Shown: one piece after another, positions 8,861-16,843 of the stretch
How positions within the stretch are numbered: position 1 is the stretch's first letter
How the letters are laid out: each line of letters begins with the position of its first letter
DNA from: Streptomyces flavochromogenes
GTDB lineage: Bacteria; Actinomycetota; Actinomycetes; Streptomycetales; Streptomycetaceae
Reading direction: 5' to 3'
Assembly: GCF_000717595.1 (NCBI RefSeq)
Contig: NZ_JNZO01000005.1
Location: 1-64,000 of the forward strand
Length of the DNA: 64,000 nucleotides
Notes under the pieces: model-generated
What the model saw: the letters and a program-made list of their open reading frames with translations, nothing else
What the model was told of the DNA's origin: nothing
The model's database searches: none
Translations under genes and position numbers: made by a program

Positions 8861-10381
8861 ATGGCGTCCAGCCTGACGAAGGACTCGGCCGAACCCCTCG
8901 GCTACGAGAAGACCTTCCTCGGCCACCCCCGTGGTCTGGCCACTCTCTTCATGACCGAGATGTGGGAGCGTTTCTCCTACTACGGCATGAGGGCCCTTCT
9001 CGTTCTGTACCTGGTCTCCGGCGGCGTGGACGCCGCGACGGGCAGCCAGGGCGGCGGCCTCGCGATGACCGCGGCGACGGCGACGGCGATCTACTCCGTC
9101 TACGTCTCGATGGTCTACCTGATGGCCATGCCCGGCGGATGGTTCGGCGACCGCGTCTGGGGCGCCCGCAAGACCGTCGCGATCGCGGCCTCCGTGATCA
9201 TGCTCGGCCATGTCTCGCTGGCCCTCCCGGGCCAGGCGATGTTCTTCGTCGGCCTCGCGCTCGTCGCGGTCGGCTCCGGCCTCCTGAAGGCCAACATCTC
9301 GACGATGGTCGGCCACCTCTACAAGGGCGCGGACGACCCGCGCCGTGACGGTGGCTTCACGCTCTTCTACATCGGCATCAACCTCGGCGCGTTCTTCGCC
9401 CCGCTGGTCATCGGCACCGTCGGCGAGAAGGTCAACTGGCACCTCGGCTTCGCCCTCGCCGCCATCGGCATGGGCCTCGGCCTCGCCGTCTTCCTGATCT
9501 TCGGCAAGACGCTGAACCCGAAGAGCAGCGAGGTCCCGAACCCGCTGTCCGGCGAGGAGCGCAAGTCGGTCATCACCAAGGTCGCCGTCGGCGCCGTCGT
9601 GATCGCCGCCTTCTACGGCGCCGTCGTCGCGATGGGCATGTACACCCTGAACTGGGCGATGGTCCCGATCACCCTCGCCGGCCTGATCATCCCGGTCGCC
9701 GTCCTGGCGCGCATCAAGCGCGACAAGGACCTCGACTCGGGCGAGAAGTCGCGGGTGACCGGCTACATCTGGTTCTTCGTCGCCGCCGCCATCTTCTGGA
9801 TGATCTACGACCAGGGCGGCTCGACGCTGTCGCTGTTCGCGGACGACAAGACCGCCGACACGATCTTCGGCCTCGGCTTCCCGGCCACCTGGTACCAGTC
9901 GCTGAACCCGCTGTTCGTGATGGCGCTGGCCCCGGTCTTCGCCTGGCTGTGGCTGTGGCTGGCCCGCAAGAACCAGGAGCCGAACACCATCGTGAAGTTC
10001 GCGATGGGTCTGGTCCTCGTCGGCGCCTCGTTCTTCGTCTTCATCGTCCCGATGAACATGGCGGGCGACGGCACCAAGGTCTCCCCGATGTGGCTGGTCA
10101 CGATCTACATGATCCAGACCATCGGTGAGCTGTGTCTCTCCCCCGTCGGCCTCTCCGTCACCACGAAGATGGCGCCGAAGAAGTACGCCTCCCAGATGAT
10201 GGGTGTCTGGTTCCTCGCCGTCACCGCCGGTGACTGCACCACGGGTCTGCTCTCCATCGCGGGCGTGGACCTGAACGGGACAGGGATCATCGCCATGCAG
10301 GCGGCGCTCGCCGTCGCCGCGGGCTTCGCGATCTACATGTACCGCAAGAAGGTCCAGACGCTCATGGGCAGCGTCCACTGA
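8861..10381 (+). CDS. POT/PTR-family proton-coupled oligopeptide transporter
   Basis: A 506-residue major-facilitator transporter of the POT family, importing di- and tripeptides with protons. The family signature EMWERFSYYGMRALLVLYL (ExxERFxYYG) is in the first helix, and GLLKANISTMVG resembles the second PTR signature. There are multiple hydrophobic segments across the whole length, including a long insertion typical of bacterial POTs. The start ATG at 8861 follows AAGGA. It stands alone with a strong terminator. The nearby cytoplasmic dipeptidase could hydrolyse imported dipeptides (inference). Confidence 0.95.
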   Translation: MASSLTKDSAEPLGYEKTFLGHPRGLATLFMTEMWERFSYYGMRALLVLYLVSGGVDAATGSQGGGLAMTAATATAIYSVYVSMVYLMAMPGGWFGDRVWGARKTVAIAASVIMLGHVSLALPGQAMFFVGLALVAVGSGLLKANISTMVGHLYKGADDPRRDGGFTLFYIGINLGAFFAPLVIGTVGEKVNWHLGFALAAIGMGLGLAVFLIFGKTLNPKSSEVPNPLSGEERKSVITKVAVGAVVIAAFYGAVVAMGMYTLNWAMVPITLAGLIIPVAVLARIKRDKDLDSGEKSRVTGYIWFFVAAAIFWMIYDQGGSTLSLFADDKTADTIFGLGFPATWYQSLNPLFVMALAPVFAWLWLWLARKNQEPNTIVKFAMGLVLVGASFFVFIVPMNMAGDGTKVSPMWLVTIYMIQTIGELCLSPVGLSVTTKMAPKKYASQMMGVWFLAVTAGDCTTGLLSIAGVDLNGTGIIAMQAALAVAAGFAIYMYRKKVQTLMGSVH

Positions 10382-10399
10382 CCTTCCCCGTACGGCCGT

Positions 10400-10434
10400 G
10401 AGGGCCGCCGCACCGATCCGGTGCGGCGGCCCTC
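10400..10434. terminator. Strong terminator hairpin
   Basis: Perfect 16-base inverted repeat (10400-10415 and 10419-10434, arm GAGGGCCGCCGCACCG) with a 3-base loop. It lies between the convergent peptide transporter and surface-protein genes. Confidence 0.85.
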
Positions 10435-10453
10435 CGCCGTTTCCGGCCCCGCG

Positions 10454-11908
10454 TCAGCGCCTGAGGCGTGCCCAGGGGGTGAAGGTGAACACGGCGCCGC
10501 CGAGCAGGATCACCGTGCCGGCGACGAGGGCGAGGGCACGCAGGGCGCCGTCGCTCTCGGCACCGGTCTCGGCGAGGTTCCCGCCGTCGGAGCCGCCGGA
10601 ACCGCTGCCGGAGCCGCTGCCGCTGCCCGACCCGCTGCCGGCGCCCGAGTCGTCGCCGGAGCCGCCCGAGGCGCCGCCCGCCTGCTTGCTCGTGTCCAGT
10701 TCGAGGGAGGCCTTGACGGCGCCCTTCACCTGGCACGGGATGTCCATCCCCGAGCTGCCGAGGGTGACCTTGATGGTCAGCGTGCCGGGGCTGAGCGTGG
10801 ACTTGCCGGTCGCTCCGGGCTTGTACGTGCCCTTCATGTCCGGCAGGTCCACCGGGTCGCCCAGCTTCAGCGCGGTGGGGTTCGGGGGTCCCGAGACGTT
10901 CACCGTGCCGCTGTCGGCCCCGCCGATCCTGACCGCCATGGAGCCCCTCAGTGCGCCCGCGGGGAGGGCGGCAGGGCTGTTCATGACGCCCTTGGCCGTC
11001 CTGACCGTGAGGTCGTACACGCCGCCGTTCTTCTTCGCGTCGATCGTCACCTTGCCGTTGATCGGGTCCGGGCCGGGGGCCTGACAGCCGAACGTGACGG
11101 AGACCTCCTTGCCGGGGAAGGACGTCTCCCCGCCGCCACCGCCGCTGGAGGATCCGCCGGAGGAGGATGCGGAGCCCGAGCCGGAGGATCCACCGGATCC
11201 GCCGGAGGACGAGCTCGCCGAGCCGCCGGTGTTGTTCGAGCCGCCGCCGGTCGTGGTCGAGCCGCCCGTGGTGCTGCCGCTCGCGTTCCCGCCCGACGTC
11301 GTCGTACCGCCGGTGGTCGTCGTGGACCCGCCGTTCGTGCCGCCGGTCGTCGTACCGCCGCCACCGGCGGTGACCTTGATCCTGGCGGCGACCGGCACCG
11401 TCTCCTTCGGGGCGCACTTCGTGTCCGTCGACAGCGGCTTGGACACGTTGATCGTGTACTTGTCGGGGGTGAGGGTGATCTCGCCCGCCTTCGTCAGCTT
11501 CAGCTTCCCCTTCATCTCGGGCAGCACCATCGGGCTGTTCTTGGGGATCGGCGGGTTCTTCCGGGGGCCCTCCATCGCGACGGTGCCGGTCCCCGCGCCG
11601 CCCACGGTGAGGACGCCGGTCGGCTTGACCGTGTCCGCGCCGAGGTCGAGCACGTCGGGGTTCTTCGAGGCGGCCTGGACCGTCTTCCAGACGATCTCGA
11701 CCTCGTCTCCGACCTTGGCCTCCGCGGGCGCCGTGATCAGCACCTTCGTCGTGCCCTGCACGGGCGGAAGCCCGGAGATGGACGGCGGGATGCACTCCGT
11801 CTTGTACGAGACCTCGGCGGCCTGGGCGGGGCCGGCGGAAATCATGATCCCCGCGCCGCCGAGCATCAGCGCGACTCCGGCCGCGCTCATCCTCCGTTGC
11901 GTACTCAC
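10454..11908 (-). CDS. Sortase-anchored surface protein with two beta-sandwich-like repeats (LAETG)
   Basis: A 484-residue secreted protein of unknown function. It has a signal peptide of about 30 residues ending in GPAQA-A. A first domain covers about 31-177 and a second about 255-395; the second resembles the single domain of the LPKTG protein encoded at 13.8 kb (shared blocks IGGADSGTVNVSG and LPDMKGTY). Between them is a long Gly/Ser/Thr linker, and a second linker of repeated Gly-Ser dipeptides precedes the sorting signal LAETG, a hydrophobic stretch and a basic tail (RLRR). LAxTG is the known class E sortase motif of Streptomyces, so the protein is probably attached to peptidoglycan. 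It starts at the GTG at 11908, overlapping the upstream stop. It is the last gene of a coupled four-gene operon. Confidence 0.82.
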   Translation of the reverse strand: MSTQRRMSAAGVALMLGGAGIMISAGPAQAAEVSYKTECIPPSISGLPPVQGTTKVLITAPAEAKVGDEVEIVWKTVQAASKNPDVLDLGADTVKPTGVLTVGGAGTGTVAMEGPRKNPPIPKNSPMVLPEMKGKLKLTKAGEITLTPDKYTINVSKPLSTDTKCAPKETVPVAARIKVTAGGGGTTTGGTNGGSTTTTGGTTTSGGNASGSTTGGSTTTGGGSNNTGGSASSSSGGSGGSSGSGSASSSGGSSSGGGGGETSFPGKEVSVTFGCQAPGPDPINGKVTIDAKKNGGVYDLTVRTAKGVMNSPAALPAGALRGSMAVRIGGADSGTVNVSGPPNPTALKLGDPVDLPDMKGTYKPGATGKSTLSPGTLTIKVTLGSSGMDIPCQVKGAVKASLELDTSKQAGGASGGSGDDSGAGSGSGSGSGSGSGSGGSDGGNLAETGAESDGALRALALVAGTVILLGGAVFTFTPWARLRR

Positions 11909-12957
11909 GCATGTCCCTTCGTCGTCGGGCTGCTCTCTGGGGCTGACGGTGCGGAGTCAGGACTGAACCACGGCAGGACCGCGGTCGGTTCGTCGTCCCC
12001 CGGGCCCCGCGGCGCGGAGTCGCGGGCGGGGTCGGGGGCACGTGTACGGAGCCGGGCCAGGGGCGCGGTCCGGGGCCGGGGCCGGGCGGGGTTCGTCGCC
12101 GGGCGGACCCGGTCCACCACGGCCATCCCGATCCGGAACAGCGCCGCCGGGACGACCACGGCGAGCAGCAGCCAGAAGAGCGTCACGCCCCAGGGCCTGC
12201 CGACCCCCCACGGCTGCTCGACCAGGACCTTGCCCCCGTACCGCACGGAGACCTGGTAGTCGCCGTGCGCGCCCGCCGTCAGTTCGACGGGGAGCCGGAC
12301 GAGGGCCTTCGCGCCGGGGGCGATCGTGCCGCGCCACTGCCGTTCCTCGTACTGCGGCGCGAACACGCCGTGGCTGGAGCCGACCTGGAAGACCGGGTCC
12401 TGCACGGGGGCGGAGCCGAGGTTGCCGACGGTGAAGACCACATGGCGGCTCGGCGGTGCCCCGAACCAGGTGAGGAGGCCACTGGAGCCGTCGAGGCGTA
12501 CGGCGGCGAGGACCGCGAGCCGGCCGTCGCCCGAGGCCTCGGGGAGCGGCGCGACGGGGTGTCCGGCGACGGTGAACTCCCGGTCGACGGCGTCCTGCCG
12601 GCCGGTCACCCCGGCGACGTGCACCACGCAGGGACACGGCTTGGGCGGTTCGGCGACCGGAAGCTTCGCGCTGAAGCCGCCCCGGGCGTCGACGGTGGCG
12701 GCCCGTCCCTCGGTGTTGGCACAGGAGTTGGTGCCGCCGATGACGCCCTTGCCGGGCGCGGCCTGGCCGCAGATCAGCAGCATGAGCAGCGCGCCCGGTT
12801 TCCAGCCGCTGCCGCTGACGGTGACCTCGCCGCCCTTGCCGCCCTCCGCCTGGGAGAGCTCGACGGCGGGACCGGGGGCCGCGACGGCGGGGACGGCCGG
12901 GAGGAGACCGAGGGCGAGCACGGTCACCAGCGCCGCCGCTGTACGTATCCACCTCAT
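11905..12957 (-). CDS. Secreted, membrane-anchored protein with a possible neocarzinostatin-like N-terminal domain
   Basis: A 350-residue protein of unknown function. The signal peptide ends at PAVAA. Residues about 30-130 read as an immunoglobulin-like strand pattern (VELSQAEGGKGGEVTVSGSG, then WKPGALLMLLICGQ, then ATVDARGGFSAKLPV and CVVHVAG). This resembles the neocarzinostatin apoprotein family in order and spacing; that is an inference without alignment. A second beta-rich region follows, then a transmembrane segment near 253-276 (VTLFWLLLAVVVPAALFRI) and a Pro/Arg-rich cytoplasmic tail of about 75 residues. The ATG at 12957 overlaps the preceding stop (ATGA), and the stop overlaps the next GTG. 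Confidence 0.72.
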   Translation of the reverse strand: MRWIRTAAALVTVLALGLLPAVPAVAAPGPAVELSQAEGGKGGEVTVSGSGWKPGALLMLLICGQAAPGKGVIGGTNSCANTEGRAATVDARGGFSAKLPVAEPPKPCPCVVHVAGVTGRQDAVDREFTVAGHPVAPLPEASGDGRLAVLAAVRLDGSSGLLTWFGAPPSRHVVFTVGNLGSAPVQDPVFQVGSSHGVFAPQYEERQWRGTIAPGAKALVRLPVELTAGAHGDYQVSVRYGGKVLVEQPWGVGRPWGVTLFWLLLAVVVPAALFRIGMAVVDRVRPATNPARPRPRTAPLARLRTRAPDPARDSAPRGPGDDEPTAVLPWFSPDSAPSAPESSPTTKGHA

Positions 12958-13829
12958 GTGTTCGCTCCCGCCGAGGCTCGCTGGGTACGGGACCTGCCGC
13001 GCCGCCGTACCGCGTATCCGCCGCCGCCCGCCACGAGCAGCAGCGATCCGGCCGCCCCGGCGAGCGCCGGGCCCGAGGTGAAGGAGGCCTCGGCGCGGGC
13101 GGTGGCCGGGGCCGCGCCCTCGGCGGTGGCGGTCAGCCGGACGGTGACGGAGTCGAGGGCCGGCGGGTCGGGCCAGGCTTCGATGCGGGTGGCCCGCTGA
13201 CCGGGCTTCAGGGTGAGCGGCAGGGGTCTGCCCGGCCGGTCGAGGACGGTGCCGAGGACGCCTTCGGCGCGCACCGCGAGGTGCGGGGCGAGGACGGTGG
13301 TGCCCCGGTTGACCAGGGTGTAGCGGAGGGCGCCCGTCGCGGTGTCGACGTGGACGTCCTCGACGGTGAGCGCGGCGAGCCGTGGGCCGCTGACCCGTAG
13401 CCGCAGGTCGACGCGTAGCTCCCGGCCGGCCGCCGAGGCCCGTACCGTCCCCCGGTGTTCGCCGGGCGGGGTGTCCGCGGTGACGGTCACGGCGAACGGC
13501 ACGTCCGCCCGGGTCCTGGCGGGCACGGTCACCGTCCGGGCGGCGAAGGACACCGGTGCGCCCTGCCCGCTGAGCCGTACCGTGAGCGGCCGGGCGCCCG
13601 GATTGGTCAGCGACAGGGTGTCCTGGAGGACGCTGCCCGCGGGGCCCTCCAGGTAGGCGTACGGCCGCCCGGCGGCGGGCGCCGCCGTCCAGGTGGCCGT
13701 GGCGCCGGACGAGGCGAAGGCCCGGACGTCCGAGGGGGCCGCGGTCCGGGCGTCCGAAGGCGCCGCCGCGACCGCGCCGACGAGGGCGGTCGCGACGGCC
13801 ACGAGCCCGGTGCGTGCCGCCGTCCGCAT
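12954..13829 (-). CDS. Secreted DUF916/WxL-like protein with C-terminal anchor
   Basis: A 291-residue protein with a signal peptide (residues 1 to about 25) and two beta-rich regions. The first (about 55-145) contains LQDTLSLTNPGARPLTVRL and VPARTRADVPF, the pattern of the DUF916-type domain that in Firmicutes accompanies WxL surface proteins. The second has LVNRGTTVLAPHL. A hydrophobic C-terminal segment (LAGAAGSLLLVAGGGGYAV) is followed by a basic tail, so the protein is probably held in the membrane. The ATG at 13829 shares a base with the preceding stop (TGATG), indicating coupling. The function is unknown; a surface-complex scaffold is a guess from the neighbours. Confidence 0.72.
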   Translation of the reverse strand: MRTAARTGLVAVATALVGAVAAAPSDARTAAPSDVRAFASSGATATWTAAPAAGRPYAYLEGPAGSVLQDTLSLTNPGARPLTVRLSGQGAPVSFAARTVTVPARTRADVPFAVTVTADTPPGEHRGTVRASAAGRELRVDLRLRVSGPRLAALTVEDVHVDTATGALRYTLVNRGTTVLAPHLAVRAEGVLGTVLDRPGRPLPLTLKPGQRATRIEAWPDPPALDSVTVRLTATAEGAAPATARAEASFTSGPALAGAAGSLLLVAGGGGYAVRRRGRSRTQRASAGANT

Positions 13830-14530
13830 CAGCGAGCCGTGCGCCGCGTGAGCCAGAGGACTCCGGCCGCGCCGGTGAGGAGGACGGTGCCGCCGAGGGT
13901 GCCGAGGGCCATGGCGGAGTCGAGCGGTCCGGTCTTGGGCAGCTCGGCGCCCGTGCTCTCGTCGTCGCCCCCGTCGGCGGGCGGCGGGGTGTCGGAGCCC
14001 CCGGAGAGCCCCGTCACCTCCAGTTCGAGGGAGGGCCCGGGGTTGTTCTTCGGGGTGCAGACGGCCGCGTCCATGCCGAGCGCGTGCACGGTCAGCGTCC
14101 CGGCCGTGAAGGTGACCTTGCCGTTCTTCTTCGGGGTGTACGTGCCCGTGAGCGTGCCGATGCTGATCGGGGTGTCGGGCGGGATGGCGGCCGTGTTCGG
14201 CGTTCCCTTGACCTTCACGGTGCCGGAGTCGGCGCCGCCGAGGACGAGGTCGGCGCGCGGCGTCATGACGCCCTTGGGCAGCTCGACCGGGCTGTCGGAG
14301 ACGCCCTTCTCGAACGACATCGTGATCGTGTACGCGCTGCCGTTCTTGACGGCCTTGATGTCGACGGGCGAGACGGCGCCCTTGGGGCCGATCTTCGTCT
14401 CACAGGCGTAGTTGACGTCGACGACGGCCGCCTGGGCGGTCGGCGCGCCGGCGAGCACGGCCGCGCCCGCCACCGCGACCGCAGCCGTGAGCGCGGCGGT
14501 CGTTCTCCTCCGGTTCGGCTCCTTGGACAC
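13829..14530 (-). CDS. Sortase-sorted surface protein with one repeat domain (LPKTG)
   Basis: A 233-residue secreted protein and first gene of the surface operon. A signal peptide (residues 1 to about 35, ending QAA) precedes one beta-rich domain (about 36-165) that matches the second domain of the LAETG protein at the operon's end. An acidic linker (PPPADGGDDESTG) leads to LPKTG, a hydrophobic segment and the basic tail RRTAR: a complete sorting signal, with LPxTG rather than LAxTG. I choose the GTG at 14530, because GAGGGG lies 8 bases upstream; a GTG at 14539 would add three residues but has that site directly adjoining. Confidence 0.8.
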   Translation of the reverse strand: MSKEPNRRRTTAALTAAVAVAGAAVLAGAPTAQAAVVDVNYACETKIGPKGAVSPVDIKAVKNGSAYTITMSFEKGVSDSPVELPKGVMTPRADLVLGGADSGTVKVKGTPNTAAIPPDTPISIGTLTGTYTPKKNGKVTFTAGTLTVHALGMDAAVCTPKNNPGPSLELEVTGLSGGSDTPPPADGGDDESTGAELPKTGPLDSAMALGTLGGTVLLTGAAGVLWLTRRTAR

Positions 14531-14630
14531 CCCGAGCACCCCTCACCGCAATGGAACTGACGGTCTTTCAGATTGGGCGTCAAGGTACGCCCGGGGCCTT
14601 GCGGAGGGAAGAAGAGGGACGGTGAAAGTC

Positions 14631-15050
14631 CTAGGCGGGTGCGGAGAGTTCGGCCCAGACCGTCTTGCCGGGGGCGCCGGGGGTGCGCTCGATGCCCCAG
14701 TCGAGGCAGAGCCGCTGCACGATGAACATGCCGTGGCCGCCCGGGCGCCCGGACCGGTGCGGGGTGCGGGGCGCGGGAGTTCCGGCGCCCCGGTCGGTGA
14801 CTTCGAGGCGCAGGGCCTTGGGCAGGCGCAGCACACGGAGGCGTTCGGGGCCGTCGGCGTGCAGACAGGCATTGGTGACGAGCTCGGAGACCACGAGCAG
14901 GACGTCCTCGGCGGCGGCCCTGCGGTCGGCGGTGGCGGCCGGCAGCCAGCCCCACTCGTGGAGCGCGGACCGCGTGAAGTCACGGGCGAGCGGCACGGTG
15001 CCGCTGGTCTCGCCGAGGGCGAGCGTACGGACGTCGGAAGCTTGGTCCAT
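14631..15050 (-). CDS. RsbW-like anti-sigma factor / serine kinase
   Basis: A 139-residue HATPase-fold protein. The ATPase N-box is VVSELVTNACLHA, DRGAGTP is the next ATP-binding box, and GGHGMFIVQRLC is the glycine lid. Such proteins bind SigB/F/G-type sigma factors and phosphorylate STAS antagonists. It lies downstream of a STAS gene in the same orientation, 90 bases apart, and both are divergent from a SigB/F/G-type sigma gene. The arrangement resembles the S. coelicolor sigI locus (SCO3066-SCO3068, from memory). The start is the ATG at 15050. Confidence 0.85.
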   Translation of the reverse strand: MDQASDVRTLALGETSGTVPLARDFTRSALHEWGWLPAATADRRAAAEDVLLVVSELVTNACLHADGPERLRVLRLPKALRLEVTDRGAGTPAPRTPHRSGRPGGHGMFIVQRLCLDWGIERTPGAPGKTVWAELSAPA

Positions 15051-15140
15051 CAGCGCTTCACCTCACCGATCGACGGGACAGAGGGCGGGACGTGCGGGCG
15101 GTGCGGGGACGGGTCGTGGGGACGGGCCCGGCCGGACGGC

Positions 15141-15509
15141 TCAGCCGGGCAGGGCTGTGGCGAGTGTCTCGTGCACGGTGAAGACGGCCTCCGCGCCCGT
15201 GATGTGGAACACCCGGGCCACCGCGGGCCGCATCCCCACGAGATGGACGCCACCACCGGCGGCCTCCGCCCTCAGCCGGGCGCCGAGGAGCACGTTGAGC
15301 CCGGTCGAGTCACAGAACTCCAGACCCGAGCAGTCGACGACGAGCCGCGCACGGCCCGCGTCCAGCGCCTGGTCCAGGGGGGAGCGCAGCAGTTCGGACG
15401 TGTAGTGATCGAGCTCACCCACCGGAGCGAGGAGTTCACTCTCGTCCACGGTCCGGACCTCGACCCGCAGCCGCGCGGGCGGTGCGCTGCCGATGTTCTC
15501 GCGGTCCAT
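15141..15509 (-). CDS. STAS-domain anti-sigma factor antagonist
   Basis: A 122-residue STAS protein of the SpoIIAA/RsbV type. The phosphorylation site is in EFCDSTGLNVLL, with Ser after Asp as in active antagonists, so its state can be set by the kinase encoded next. LVGMRPAVARVFHITG is the usual later helix. It starts at the ATG at 15509 with AAAGAGG about 10 bases before; an earlier in-frame start at 15611 looks unlikely because the added residues have no domain character. In the expected circuit the unphosphorylated protein binds the anti-sigma factor and frees the sigma factor. Confidence 0.87.
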   Translation of the reverse strand: MDRENIGSAPPARLRVEVRTVDESELLAPVGELDHYTSELLRSPLDQALDAGRARLVVDCSGLEFCDSTGLNVLLGARLRAEAAGGGVHLVGMRPAVARVFHITGAEAVFTVHETLATALPG

Positions 15510-15728
15510 GGCCGTGCCTCTTTCGCTCTCGCGGTTGCCGACTGACGTGTCCCGAACCCTACAAGCGGGGCACCCTCCTCTGCACACGAGGTCCACCACA
15601 TAACCGGACAAAGCGGATTATCGATACTTGCGGCCTCCGCCGTTGAGCAGGTAGGGCTAGTAGGGAACACCCGACACGACCGGCTCGGAGGCGCCGCAAA
15701 CCGCAGCAAGAACCCACGAAGGAGACCC

Positions 15729-16667
15729 ATGTCACCCCGGCTCGACGCCACGCGTACCCCCGACGCGCCGTCGGCAGCAGTCCCCCACGACCACTCGTTC
15801 GGCCACCCCGCCGAACTCCCCCACGAGATCCTCCCCGAGCTCCCTCACGACCGGGCGCTCGGACTCCCCTTCGACCGGTCCCTCGACGGCATCGGACCGG
15901 TCGACGCGCGCGCCCTGTCGAAGCAGCTCTTCGCCCGGCTCGCCGAGCTCGAAGAGGGCACCCACGACCACGCGTACGTCCGCAACACCCTCGTCGAACT
16001 GAACCTGGCCCTGGTCAGGTTCGCCGCAGCGCGCTTCGGCACCCGCAGCGAGCCGATGGAGGACATCGTCCAGGTCGGCACCATCGGCCTCATCAAGGCG
16101 ATCGACCGCTTCGAGCTCACCCGCGGCGTGGAGTTCCCCACCTTCGCGATGCCCACGATCATCGGCGAGATCAAGCGGTTCTTCCGCGACACGTCGTGGT
16201 CGGTGCACGTGCCCCGCAGGCTCCAGGAGCTGCGGCTCGACCTCGCCAAGGCGGGCGACGCGCTCGCCCAGCGCCTGGACCGCGCCCCGACCGTCGCCGA
16301 ACTCGCCGAGGAACTCGGCATCGCGCCGGAGGAGGTCGTCGAGGGCATGGCCGCGAGCAACGCGTACACCGCGAGCTCGCTCGACGCGCAGCCCGACGAG
16401 GAGGAGGGCCCCGGCGGCGAAGCCACGCTCGCCGACCGGCTGGGCTACGAGGACCACGGCCTCACCGGGATCGAGTACATCGCCTCCCTGAAGCCGATGA
16501 TCGCCTCGCTGCCCCTTCGCGAGCGGCACATCCTCTCCCTCCGCTTCGTCTCCGGCATGACCCAGTCGGAGATCGGCACGGAGCTCGGCATCTCACAGAT
16601 GCACGTGTCCCGTCTGCTCGCCCGCACGCTTTCCAAACTGCGCCGGGGGCTCACTCTGGAGGAATGA
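15729..16667 (+). CDS. sigI: RNA polymerase sigma factor of the SigB/F/G family
   Basis: A 312-residue stress-type sigma factor. After a His/Pro-rich N-terminus of about 60 residues come region 2 (MEDIVQVGTIGLIKAIDRFE, with promoter-melting residues in FPTFAMPTIIGEIKRFFRD), region 3 and region 4 (LPLRERHILSLRFVSG followed by the helix-turn-helix MTQSEIGTELGISQMHVSRL). AGGAG lies just before the ATG at 15729. It is divergent from an anti-sigma kinase and its antagonist, as in the S. coelicolor sigI region. I give the symbol on context and class, not on an alignment. A terminator follows the gene. Confidence 0.85.
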   Translation: MSPRLDATRTPDAPSAAVPHDHSFGHPAELPHEILPELPHDRALGLPFDRSLDGIGPVDARALSKQLFARLAELEEGTHDHAYVRNTLVELNLALVRFAAARFGTRSEPMEDIVQVGTIGLIKAIDRFELTRGVEFPTFAMPTIIGEIKRFFRDTSWSVHVPRRLQELRLDLAKAGDALAQRLDRAPTVAELAEELGIAPEEVVEGMAASNAYTASSLDAQPDEEEGPGGEATLADRLGYEDHGLTGIEYIASLKPMIASLPLRERHILSLRFVSGMTQSEIGTELGISQMHVSRLLARTLSKLRRGLTLEE

Positions 16668-16701
16668 CCTCCACCGGCTTCCCCGAGCCGCCAAAATGGC
16701 T

Positions 16702-16750
16702 GCGGAAAGGGCCCGTTCACGGTCTTTCGACCCGTGGCGGGCCCTTCCGC
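16702..16750 (+). terminator. Terminator after the sigma-factor gene
   Basis: Inverted arms GCGGAAAGGGCCC (16702-16714) and GGGCCCTTCCGC (end 16750), with a smaller nested stem in the loop, 35 bases after the sigma-factor stop. Confidence 0.7.
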
Positions 16751-16843
16751 ATTCCCCCTCCCGAGCCCCTCCGGGGGCCGCGCGCCGGACCCCACCGCGC
16801 CACCGGAGGGCCTTGTTGACGCGGCGGCAGGGAGTGCCTCTAC

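Noticed and set aside
8428..8862. Minus-strand frame in the peptide-transporter leader
   Set aside because: Arg-rich translation with no ribosome site; the region fits a leader with a hairpin better than a gene.
16696..16843. Long plus-strand frame starting ahead of the DegT gene and running into the flippase
   Set aside because: The part before 17998 is mostly an out-of-frame reading of the aminotransferase; only the first nine codons after 16816 are kept, as frameshift evidence.
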